From Holothuria scabra (Eukaryota; Echinodermata; Holothuroidea; Aspidochirotida; Holothuriidae): a DNA stretch of 64,000 bases. The notes beneath the pieces were generated by a model, which searched no databases, was not told where the DNA came from, and saw only the letters and a list, made by a program, of their open reading frames with translations. The stretch spans positions 44,922,879 through 44,986,878 of the forward strand of contig CM074187.1 in assembly GCA_037179385.1 (NCBI GenBank), given 5' to 3'. Each line of letters opens with the position of its first letter. Positions within the stretch are counted from its first letter, which is position 1. Made by a program: the position numbers and the translations under genes. Below, in pieces: positions 1-9,329 of the stretch.

Positions 1-150
1 ACACAAAAAAATCAAAATTTTTAATTTTTCTATAACTGTTGGATGCAAAATTTGATCAACCATGTATCATTATAAGCATTTTTGTGGCATTACCCATAAA
101 AAACTTTCATTAAGTTATTGATATCAACTCTGTGAGCCCCTGTAAACCAA
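1..150 (+). mobile_element. TTAA-type MITE 'family C', right part, cut by window edge
   Basis: The stretch with 'ctgttggatgcaaaatttga', 'tataagcattt' and 'aagttattgatatcaactct' followed by 'gtgagcccct' matches the right half of the repeats at 28750-29107, 44066-44436 and 14040-14722. The complete copies carry inverted ends related to GGCTCATTGAGTTG. Only the right half is in the window. It has no coding capacity and lies in an intron of the SSUH2-like gene that ends at 4133. Confidence 0.5.
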
Positions 151-228
151 TTGGTTTATAGAACCTGAGCCTAAAAGTCCCTCTTACTTACTAACCTACT
201 ATGTACATAAGTGCACCTCATTTATTGG

Positions 229-620
229 TTCCTTGCATCAGCTGAAGGAATCTATGGTTATGTTGTGTGTTTGTAAAGCTTTGCTTGTAAACATAATATA
301 TCAAGAAGGGTACATGTGACTGATGTCGTGCATTGTTATGATGGGATTTGCCTATATTGAATAAATGATCCGCAGAGGTTTTGGTAAATGTCAAAGGTCA
401 TTTGGGGTCACCATAAGTCAAATGTAAGTAAAATACCTCAGAAATTGCTAAAACACACACTGTAATCTCAAGAAGGTTAAATATGAGGGATTTGATACAT
501 GGTGTGTGTGTTGGCCATATTGAGTAGATGATCCTCAGAGTTTTTGGTGAAGATCAAAGGTCATTTGGGGTCACCAGAAGTCAGATGTAAGATTCTGTAC
601 AGTGGTTTATCCTGGGAGGA
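229..620 (+). mobile_element. Short DINE/Helentron-like element with two AGGTCA monomers
   Basis: It starts with a small hairpin (TTCCTT...AAGGAA) followed by 'tctatggttatg', a short TG stretch and 'gctttgcttgtaaac'. The same order opens the larger elements at 26506 and 62636. Two monomers follow, each holding a direct-repeat-1 type site (tcAAAGGTCA) and 'tttggggtcacc'. I do not see the usual 3' hairpin plus CTGG, so the right boundary is approximate. It lies within an SSUH2-like intron. Confidence 0.5.
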
Positions 621-1214
621 TAATCAAGTTTCACCTGGCCATAATGAGCAGATAATAAATGGTCACTGACCACAGTGGACCAGTACGAGTTGAAGATTAT
701 CACTAAGTGTGAATAAATGTTTACTTTGTACATTGAGTGATGTGGTTTAAGGTAGTGTATGACGAACTTTTTACCCTATTATATATTTCACCTGAGTTCC
801 CATCAAAAGCAAGATTTGGTGGGGTAATCAAATTACACGCAGCTTCCTGCTTGACTTGTTCAAGCATGCTCCAAGAAACCACAAGCTCGGTTAGAGACAG
901 CTTACAGAATAATAGGGGTCAGATGTACCACTGTTTGCAAGGTGTGAAATGCAAGCAGTAGGGCAACCTCTTATCTGCTTTTGAATGACCTTTGTTCATT
1001 GAAGCAAAAAGGTGTGGACAGACTTTTTATAGGCAGTGAAAATCGCCATGTGTGCCATCACACATGGGGTAGCAGTTTTCAATCAAACAGTTTCATTCTA
1101 ATTGAAACCATTACACTTAACCAAGTTAAACCATAGTTTGCTCTTATGAAAAATCATAAAGTACTGTTGCAAGCATTACAAATTCACTCATCTATGGTGT
1201 CTTTTATCTTTCAG
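621..1214 (+). other. Intron of SSUH2-like gene, no recognisable feature
   Basis: An open frame of 74 codons at 737-961 shows no similarity I recognise and has no splice context. It does not resemble the cysteine-rich CxxC region that precedes this exon in SSUH2 proteins. I treat the stretch as intron. Confidence 0.4.
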
Positions 1215-1317
1215 TGATAATCATTTGGAAGATTTTATCCACGAAACAACAGATTTACCAAATGAACTGATCAGAGATGTATCTGGGAAAGTAGTTTTTG
1301 AACAGACACTTCCTTAT
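1215..1317 (+). CDS. SSUH2: SSUH2-like protein (copy 1), third-last coding exon
   Basis: The exon lies between an acceptor (atctttcag at 1206-1214) and a donor (gtaagt at 1318). The first base completes a codon and 34 codons follow, reading DNHLEDFIHETTDLPNELIR then DVSGKVVFEQTLPY. It splices in phase 0 to the exon at 2107. The peptide resembles the segment after the cysteine-rich repeats of SSUH2/ssu-2 proteins, where '...F(V/I)...T.LP.ELI......G..(I/V)F...' is typical. SSUH2 is a conserved metazoan protein of poorly known function, linked in human to tooth dentin development. The 5' exons are off the left edge. The exon donor region is followed by 3-4 degenerate tandem copies of itself (1320-1560). 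Confidence 0.75.
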
Positions 1318-1570
1318 GTAAGTTTTTCCTTAATGTGTCAAGTTTTTGAACAGACACTTCCTTTTGTAAGTTTTCCTTAATGTGCCTAGGTAATGCTTCT
1401 TTATGAAATGTTTTCTTTTCTGTGTCAAGGTAATGGCACTCCTTATTTAAGTTTTACCTTGATCTGCCCAGGTAATGCTTACTTATGTAAGTTTTTCTTA
1501 CTGTGTCAAGGTAATGGTACTCCATATGTAAGTTTTTCCTTGCAGTGTATAGGAAATGGACAGTACTTTA
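1318..1570 (+). repeat. Tandem degenerate copies of an exon-end/donor sequence
   Basis: The exon end 'cttccttatgtaagtttttc' and its following bases recur at about 1360, 1438, 1480 and 1520 as '(c)ctt(a/t)tgtaagttttt...taatgtgtcaaggtaatg', with a period near 60 bases. Each unit re-creates a GTAAGT-like donor. This looks like a local minisatellite seeded at the splice donor. Only the first donor follows coding sequence. Confidence 0.55.
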
Positions 1571-2106
1571 ACAGACACTGTGGAGTTGAACTGATCTCAA
1601 GGTAGCATAATTCACAAAATGGTCCAACATTTAATACTTGGTTGAAGCAAAATCACTTAAACATGAAATGTAAGTAGAAAAATTAATCATAAAGTGACTA
1701 TTTTACGAGACAATTTCTGCTTCACACCTGTCATGATAAAATTAAAAGTGGCTGTGTGTGGAAATGCTAATAATGATAGTTAAAATTACAACACTCACTG
1801 CATGGGAAAGTGTCTATGGCATCCATCTTAATGCCAGAAGGCCTGGAGTTTGACCCTTGGCCAAGTCACGGAGAGATTCTAAAAACGGAACTTAACTGCC
1901 TTTGAAAAGATTGTGGCCAGTCTGACTTAGACCTTTTGATTTGAAACTGAACTGTAAAACACCATTTAACTTGCACAATGATTTGTGATGTCATTAATTT
2001 ACTCCTCAAAATTTTGCCAGAATTTTGTTATTTTGAATATGTATAAATCCTGAATAGGAGGAGTGGTAACTGTAAACAATATACCTTCCTTTCATTTTGT
2101 TTTCAG

Positions 2107-2211
2107 GTGTGGCCAATTTCTCAATATCATGTTCAAGAAATTAACCAAAGTTCCATTCAAATGGTTGAAAGACATCGATCTGCCTGGCCTAATTCCAAAA
2201 TGCTTCAACAG
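2107..2211 (+). CDS. SSUH2: SSUH2-like protein (copy 1), second-last coding exon
   Basis: The acceptor is 'tttgttttcag' ending at 2106 and the donor is gtaaaa at 2212. The exon is exactly 35 codons in phase 0: VWPISQYHVQEINQSSIQMV then ERHRSAWPNSKMLQQ. The pattern 'V.P(I/V)..(F/Y)....IN.AS...V..H......S.(I/M)LQQ' is what I know from the C-terminal third of SSUH2 proteins. The following exon continues in the same frame with RQVLRSVPVTEVHY. Confidence 0.8.
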
Positions 2212-3323
2212 GTAAAATACTGTTACAATATATGCACAAGTTTTGGAATTACTGGAAACTCAGATAAGATTAAAATTTGAATATCCAGTACAGGAAAAAA
2301 TCAGGGAAAATAAGCAATTTTTGAACATGGTTCTGGAAGCTACGTCAGGGAATTGTAAGAAGTGGACTGATCTGACTGTTTGTACGCTACATTTTTTGTT
2401 AGTAAAGACATCAACCTCTTTGTAGCCTTTAAGTAGTAGTTGATTTAAAAGTGCACATTGAGTGCTCATGCAGCTGGCATAGTACAGCAACTGGCAGGAT
2501 TGTGCTGCTGGACAGTCAACATGATGTGATTGAAAGCTGCTGAATATTCATGAGTGCTAATAACTGCCTATGGAGAAAACAAATTGGACATTTTACAGTC
2601 ATTTGATTTATTGAAACTGTTTTCAATTGTTTTTACCCTTGTTTAAACCCTTACCAACTCTTTATTAAGCACCATGCTCATTGCCATTAAAATTTGTCTG
2701 GAAAGTACTTGGTAGAACTTTCACAGCCATCAAGATATCCCATTATTGGTGCCCCTTCCCTGCAAAACTTGTCATTAATTTTGTGAGATACACAAAGAAA
2801 CCAAGAACTGTACCCAAAGAGTACCCCACATGGGTGAGTGCTACCCCCAACATGTCCCACTGGTGATGACTGTTGTTCTTAACCCCCTTCCAAATTTCCC
2901 ACTACTGCTATTAAGTGTTGTCCTTCACTACCCCCACCCCCTAACACCAGAAGAAGCAGTCTGTAGGGTCGGTCAGAGTGTTGTATTATTCAAGTTTTTA
3001 GTAGCATCACATTGTTTACATACAGCTGTGGTTTGTCAAACTCTGTCAGAATTCCTTCATCTTCACTCATTAATTGATTGAGTTATTGATTGATTAGAGT
3101 ACTGCATTTAAACAAGGATACCAGCTTTAACAATTTAGGAAGAAAAGTTCTGCTTTTTTACACCAAAGTTGGTATTCTCCAGTTTTCCTATATCATGTTC
3201 CAATATTCGGTAAAACTGGAATCATGATCACACATCTACAATGTTTTCGTTTGTTTCTTGAAATAGTGGATTTTTCCAGATTGTTGATAAAATGGTGATT
3301 ATGTAAATGTGTGTTTCAACCAG

Positions 3324-3627
3324 GTAAAGGGCAAATCCTCTCACCCCAGACTATAATTCTTATAGGGGTTAACCAAAATTCCCAATTGGCTCAGCTCTTT
3401 GATTGACAGATAATTCAAACAACGCAGAGCACCGAAGCTTATATTACACAGCATAAACTATACAGAGAGTGTTTGATTGTACACAATGGGCTTTTTTGTA
3501 CTCACCCTGAAGCAATAAACTGAGATGGTGTCTGGATGAAGATGAATTTCAGACAATTGTGGAACGGGCTTAAGTAAGAAGGTTAGGAGAATTGGTACTG
3601 TTTGGAGTGAGATAGTTGGGCCCTTAA
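3324..3627 (+). mobile_element. TTAA-flanked MITE, copy 1 (~304 bp)
   Basis: The left end (gTAAAGGGCAAATCCTCTCA) and right end ('tttggagtgagatagttggg' then 'cccTTAA') are imperfect inverted repeats, shared with copies at 14196, 21883 and 24951. The interior is recognisably conserved ('attggctcagctctttgatt', 'ctgaagcaataaactgagat'). The TTAA ends suggest a piggyBac- or Kolobok-type transposase acting in trans. It lies in the last intron of SSUH2-like copy 1. Confidence 0.75.
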
Positions 3628-3986
3628 GCTCCTCAATAGGTGAGTTTTGAAATCTGATGTGTTGGTAGGTATTGCAGATTTTGGCATAGAGTTAACCAAT
3701 GAGTTTGTAGTTGTAAGTTTTTGCTATTGAGGGCTTGAGAAGCTTTCCAGAGACACCTGAACTACTCAGATTTCAGCCATTTTCCCACTAGACCCCACCA
3801 ACAGCCCTAAGGCAGACCCCTGGAGTAGAGAAAACAATTGGAAAAAAGGCTGTGGTTGGCTTGACTTATACCAGTTGGTTAGAAACTGGACCATAAATCT
3901 ACATCTAATTAACTGATGTAGATTTTCATGAAATAGCAGTGATGTGATTTACTCATTTTTTTTTTTTTTTTGTTCTTTTTTTTTAG

Positions 3987-4133
3987 CGTCAGGTCTTGCG
4001 GTCAGTTCCAGTCACTGAAGTTCATTACAAGTTCAAGGAGAAAGATGGTCGTTTCTGGGTTTATGGTAATGAACAAGAGGTCCACTGTCCTGATTACCCT
4101 CAGAGCTGCTGTTGGGGATGTACCATCATCTAA
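3987..4133 (+). CDS. SSUH2: SSUH2-like protein (copy 1), terminal coding exon and stop
   Basis: A long T-rich tract ends in tttag at 3986. The exon reads 48 codons and TAA: RQVLRSVPVTEVHYKFKEKD, GRFWVYGNEQEVHCPDYPQS, CCWGCTII. The 'RQ...(L/I)..(V/I)P(V/L)TEVHY...G....(V/I)YG...(E/Q)V...DYP..CC.GCT(I/V)' ending is diagnostic of SSUH2. The last four residues, CTII, have the form of a CaaX prenylation signal, but I infer no function from that alone. The gene runs 5' off the window. Longer ORFs at 3970-4305 and 4112-4300 are shadows in other frames. I see no clear AATAAA within 400 bases downstream. Confidence 0.82.
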   Translation, partial: RQVLRSVPVTEVHYKFKEKDGRFWVYGNEQEVHCPDYPQSCCWGCTII

Positions 4134-4617
4134 GCATCGTTGTGATCAATCACTTCACTTCTCTCCATCTTTCGCACAAACAACTCGGAATGAAATTGCA
4201 CACAAGACTTTCAAAATGGAACCTACTGCCACTGTGTGTTTCACTAGTTCACAAGCTAGTGAGACACACTGGAACAAGGGCCATGGCCGGTCCTACTTAA
4301 ACTGAGAGGTTACAAACTGAGTTGTAAACTTCATCTTTTTAACAAACTAACTATACCAAAGTTGTAACTAGTCACTAAAGTCTGCAGTGGAGTCATTTGC
4401 TACTTTTAGTATGACTCAAGTCAATGCAGTGAAAGTCACTATATTATTCCTACACAGAAAATTATAATACAGTTCCTCGAGTCATTTACCTTTTGAAATT
4501 AGTGACTAGAGGGACACCTCTGTCTGTGATAAGAAATTCTATCAACATATAGCCTACTTATTTCTTTAGGTAACAGTACTGTAGGTCTATGAAAACAGTG
4601 TACAAGTAATTCTCTTT
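4134..4617 (+). other. 3' UTR and intergenic start
   Basis: Non-coding DNA between the SSUH2-like stop and the minisatellite element. 'ttcactagttcacaagctagtg' at 4248 is a small imperfect palindrome. No gene is visible. Confidence 0.4.
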
Positions 4618-6425
4618 TTTGGTTTCGATGATAAGAGAAACCAATGCAATCATGATGGCGTGCATGTGTATGCATGTATGCGTGTGTGTAGGTGTGTGTG
4701 CGTGTGTGTGTGTGTGTGTGTTTGTGACACTTTGCTTGTTAACACGATATCTCAAGATAGGAATGTCTGACAGTTTTTAAACTTGGTACATAGATGCGCC
4801 ATATTGAGAGGAAGAACCCTATCATTTTTGGTGCAGGTCAAAGGTCATCTGGGGTCACCAGGGGTCAAAGTCTAAAAACCTTGTTAACACAATATCTGAA
4901 GATAGAAAGTTTGGATAGATTTCACATTTGGTATCTGAATGTGTTATAGTCAGTGGATGGTCCCTATTGTTTTGGGGGTAGGTCAAAGGTCATCTGCGGT
5001 CACCAGGGGTCAACGTCTGAAAATCTGGTTAACATGATATCTCAAGGTAGAAATCTTGATTAGATTTCATATTTAGTATGTGGATGTGTTATGGTCAGGA
5101 GATGGTCCCTATTGTTTTTGGTGGAGGTCAAAGGTCATCTGGGGTCACCAGGGGTCAAAGTATGGAAACCTTGTTAGCACGATATCTCAAGGTAGGAAAC
5201 TTGGATAGATTTCATATTTGGTATGTGGATGCGTTATAGTTAGTAAATGTTTCCTATTGTTTTTTTGTTTTTAGTGGAGGTCAAAGGTCATCTGGGGTCA
5301 CCAGGGGTCAAAGTCTGAAAATCTTGTTAACGGGATATCCCAAGGTAGAAAACTTGGATAGATTTCATATTTAGTATGTGGATGCCTTATAGTCAGTAGA
5401 TGGTCCCTATTGTTTTTGGAGGGGGTCAAAGGTCATCTGGGGTCACTTGGGGTCAAAGCCTGAAAATCTCGTAAACACAATATCTCAAGAAAGGAAGCTT
5501 GGATAGATTTCATATTTGGTATGTTGATGAGTTATAGTCAGTTGATGGTCTCCATTGTTTTTGGAATAGGTCAAAGGTCATCTGGGGTCACAGGGGTCAA
5601 AGTCTGAACATCTTGTTAACAACATATCTCAAGTTAGAAAGCTTAGATAGATTTCATATTTGGTATGTGGATGCATTATGGTCAGGAGATGATCCCTATC
5701 GTTTTTGGTGGAGGTCAAAGGTCATCTGGGGTCACCAGGGATCAAAGTCTGAAAATCTGGTTAACACAATATCTCAAGATAGGAAGCTTGGATAGATTTC
5801 ATATTTGTTATGTGGATGCATTATAGTCAGCAGATAGTTCCTATTGTTTTGGAGGTAGGCCAAAGGTCATCTGGGGTCACCAGGGGTCAAAGTCTGAAAA
5901 GCTTCTTAAGATGATATCTCAAGGCAGGAAACTTGTATAGATTTCAAATTTGGTATGTAAATGTGTTATAGTCAGTAGACAGTCCCTATTGTTTTTGGCG
6001 GAGGTCAAAGGTTATCTGGGGTCACCGGGGGTCAAAGTCTGAAAATCTTGTTAACACAATATCTCAAGGTAGGAAGCTTTGATAGATTTGATATTAAATA
6101 TGGGGATGCATTATGATCAGGAGATGGTCTCTATCGTTTTTGGTGGGGGTCAAATGTCATCTGGGGTCACCAGGGGTCAAAGTCTGAAAAGCTTGTTAAG
6201 ACAATATCTCAAGTTTGTCCATTGTTTGTCCATTTGTCTGTGTGTTGTTTGTATGTCTATCTATGTATGGCTTTTATGAAGGTCAAAAGGTCATCTGGAA
6301 TGACAAAATTATATTTTGAACATGCTAATATAACATTTGAATGAGAAGATAATGGTGCATGATGGCACTCTTTGAAACGGAACATTTATGTATCATTGAA
6401 ACCTCAATGCATTTTTGCATTCTGG
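4618..6425 (+). mobile_element. Helentron/DINE-like element A1 with ten ~145-bp AGGTCA monomers
   Basis: In order: a 5' hairpin (GGTTTC...GAGAAACC, 4621-4642) with 'aatgcaatcatgatggcg'; a (TG)n tract (4660-4722); 'gacactttgcttgttaacac'; about ten tandem monomers spaced roughly 145 bp apart; a unique stretch; and a 3' end with a hairpin (AATGCA..TTGCATT) directly followed by CTGG (6422-6425). Each monomer holds AGGTCAAAGGTCA and then GGGTCACCAGGGGTCA. The 3' hairpin plus CTRR, the lack of a target duplication and the minisatellite core match the architecture of Helentron-derived DINE/pearl elements. Assignment to that group is inference; no Rep/helicase is encoded. The open frames inside are products of the repeat. 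Confidence 0.7.
4836..6190 (+). promoter_or_regulatory. Tandem nuclear-receptor-type sites (DR1 plus DR4) in minisatellite core
   Basis: Most monomers carry AGGTCA-A-AGGTCA, a perfect direct repeat with one-base spacing (the DR1 used by HNF4/RXR/COUP-TF class receptors). It is followed by TCTG-GGGTCA-CCAG-GGGTCA, i.e. half-sites with four-base spacing (DR4). Occurrences are near 4836, 4980, 5127, 5279, 5426, 5569, 5714, 5858 (one half-site altered), 6002 and 6147. The motifs are plainly in the sequence. Receptor binding in the animal is not shown. Confidence 0.5.
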
Positions 6426-8104
6426 TTACTCTTTTTATTTTTTTACAGCCTGCCTCACATTCCTATGTATGTAATAAATTTAAGAAATAGCTACAAAACT
6501 TATTAAACAGATATTAACCATTTTGCAAGACAATTGCAGTTTTAGTATTCAAAGTATGAAGAAATATTTTACTTACTTGCAAATGTACATTTTAACAGAG
6601 TAACCCTTTGTTCAATCTTCATTCTGAGGACAGTTGGTATGCCCTGATGGACTTTGTCTACAAGTGACTGTTTCACATTAAAACCTCAAACTATACAGTT
6701 GTGCAGTTGGTAACAAGAAAAAGCACCAGGGAAAACTTTCTTCCACAATTTTTTGTGAGGCTGATGAAATTTCAGTATTAACTAACTGCCCATGTAAGGG
6801 AGGTTTAACACGACTGTTGTGATTACACCACATTTTTTTTTTCAGATTTTGACTCAGGAGTCCTGTATGTTTATATACCTATTTGTACATGATCTTGATC
6901 TGTAGTCAGTGGCTGTGCCAGAATGTCAAAATTGGGGGTCAAACAAAGAACTTTGTAAAAAAATGTTGGGGGGGGAACAAATTTTTTGCGCATAGAGTGA
7001 AGTTAAACACGAACCACCCCTGCAGGCAAGGTTCAGGGGCTTTGTCCCTGGAAGATCTGAGGTTTAGCATAACCCAGGATGAAATTTTAGTCTCAGGAGG
7101 GGTATACTCTTTTTTCAGTTGATCTAGCTCCTAACTGATCTAATCTTGGGAGGATGATCTGGGGGTCACTCGTAGCACCACGGTGCCACCGCTGTCTATA
7201 GTTGATCTTGAACATAGACCAGGGATGTGCCAAAATGATACCAGGTGAGTATTAATTAAATCAACTTCTTTGATTGCCAAAAGGAAATTTTTCCAAGTTT
7301 TCAATGGAACCAAATTTGACTTGTTTAAACTAATTTTTGGTGGTTCAAATAAAAGTTTACTTTTTGTAAGTAATGGAGTAATTCCAATCAACACAATTTG
7401 GTGGGACTCACATTCAGATAAAACATGCATTTCTTTAAATATCAGAATTTGAAGTTGATAAATTTGTGACCCAGAATGACCTTGAAGAAAGCAGTCTTAA
7501 CATCACCTTCTTCACATTGATAAAGAAGGCTTTGTTTTCTCTTCTTTTTATCGGTCTATTGTGTTAACCTTGAAGTTAATACTGAGACTAGCACCCCATG
7601 AGAGATGTAGAGTTTGTAAAATTCTAGTGCCTCACATGCAATCACATTCCCACTAACATGGAATTGGCTCAGGTTTAAACTGGTTGCCAAATTTAAATTA
7701 AAACAAAATACCAGCCAATTGATGTGAGGATATGATGTTGTATGTGCTTCCTTCTAGTTCGCTTTTGTTGAAAATTTGACTTCTTTAGCTGTTGATATTT
7801 TGACAACCACACAAATGAAAATTTCACCTGGTCACTGAGAAATAATTAACATACCAAAGCTTGATTTATACTTGGACTTTTAAATGTGTGTTCCTGCGGA
7901 AAGTAAGATACAAAGCAAAGTGTTATTTGTGCTTTAACCCTTCTTTTAAATCTCAGTGCAATAAGTAAAGTACCAAAGCTTGATTTGTACTTGGACCTTC
8001 TTTTAAATGTCTTTCCTTAGCAGTAACAGATCCAAGGGGATTTTTATGACATAATTCCTTGGCTGATCTGTTTAATGGGAAAAGTAAAATGCACTCATCC
8101 ATTC
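6426..8104 (+). other. Intergenic, no gene seen; possible degenerate hAT-like fragment
   Basis: Around 6906 'cagtggctgtgccagaatg' resembles the CAGTGGCGTAGCCA end of hAT-like elements found elsewhere in the window, and a run of G follows at 6968. I find no matching right end. The ORFs at 6883-7122 and 7140-7452 are unsupported. The rest is AT-rich unique sequence. Confidence 0.3.
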
Positions 8105-8613
8105 TTAAAGTGTACCTCAAGTCAAAAAGTTCAAAAATATATATTTAAGAGAATGAAAAAAGAATAAGAGAATGAAAAACAGTCTAACTCCCATCTTCAT
8201 GTGACATTCCTGAGCTGAGATATAAAATGTTGAAGTTTATTCACTTAAAACAAATTGGTCTATTGTGCAATAATTTGTGACTTTCTTGTTGTACAACTCA
8301 CATAACATGCTTTGTTTTTCTCTGAAATTAAAAATGTTTTTATGACCTTGAACACTTCCTGTTTGCTTGCATAGCATGTTGCACAAGGAGGGTTTGATTA
8401 ATTACATCACCTCATAAGAATAAGAGTGTTATCACACCTCGGTACAAGGTGCAGTAACGTTCCGAAAAACAAAGAAATACAAAGACTGTAATTTGAGTAG
8501 TACAAGAATGACATCACGAATGTCCTACGAAGATGGGAGTTGGACTGTTAAAATGTATTTTTCGTGGTCTTAAACATATATTTTTGAAATTTTTGCCTTT
8601 AGGTACACTTTAA
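8105..8613 (+). mobile_element. TTAA foldback MITE with ~110-bp inverted repeats
   Basis: TTAA (8105-8108) and TTAA (8610-8613) flank AGTGTACCT...AGGTACACT. The inverted arms continue inward for about 110 bases, including 'ttcaaaaatatat' and 'AACTCCCATCTTC', with scattered mismatches. The internal loop is about 280 bp with no ORF. TTAA target and TIR structure fit a piggyBac/Kolobok-type non-autonomous element. Confidence 0.8.
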
Positions 8614-9219
8614 AGAGATGAGTGGTGGTTCAGTGACGAATGATATGACAAGTGTTACATTTCACCATTGTGTATGAGGCTATCACTAACTGCTAGATAC
8701 CTGCACTATATTAGTTTAGACCTGAAACCATTATGAATTTACTTTAGCACCTTGAAATCAGCAATGCAAGCAGGTCAGAGGTCATTTAAGTTTATTATAG
8801 TAGAAAAACTGAAAAGTTGGCAAGTAATAATGTATATTTTGAGATAGCTCTAAATAATATTCATAATTGGCATGTTACGTATTATAGCAGTTAAAAGTTA
8901 GAAGGCCTTTTTATGTAACTCTAAAACTGGATGTGTCCATCACAAGGTGTCCATCCTGGTTTCTCTTTTCAACTAAATCCTTTTGATTGGTATTCAAGCA
9001 TGGCTGATTAGGCAACTATTAACTTGATTGGGTAGCAAGAAGAATTCGTAGGATAAGCAAGATTAATTCAAAGCATAGCAAGGAGAATCATAGCAAGAGG
9101 AATTCATGGGATAGCAAGGAGAATTGTATAGGATAGGGTTAGCAAGTGGAATTTCATTTCTATATCTGTATAGAGAAAGACTATGCCCAGATTACACCTT
9201 CAGAGGGTATAGGTGACCT
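8614..9219 (+). other. Intergenic, no gene seen
   Basis: Near 9040-9135 there are four loosely repeated 'agcaagaagaattc/agcaaggagaat' units of about 25 bp. Otherwise this is AT-rich unique sequence. Confidence 0.35.
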
Positions 9220-9329
9220 GGGGCCCGTTCCACAAAGAGTTACGCACGATCTTAAGTATGATTTACTGTTGACTTAAGTATGGTGAATCAAACTTAAGAT
9301 TGTGCGTAACTCTTTGTGGAACGGGCCCC
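9220..9329. mobile_element. 110-bp near-perfect palindromic MITE
   Basis: GGGGCCCGTTCCACAAAGAG at the left is the exact reverse complement of the right end. The pairing continues through 'ttacgcac.atcttaagt', leaving a loop of about 30 bases. Such GGGCCCGTT-ended palindromes are common dispersed repeats in marine invertebrate genomes (from general familiarity). The transcript would fold into a long hairpin. Confidence 0.7.

Noticed and set aside
3970..4305. 111-codon ORF overlapping the SSUH2-like last exon
   Set aside because: It starts in the poly-T splice tract and runs in a different frame from the exon, which is supported by phase and protein similarity.
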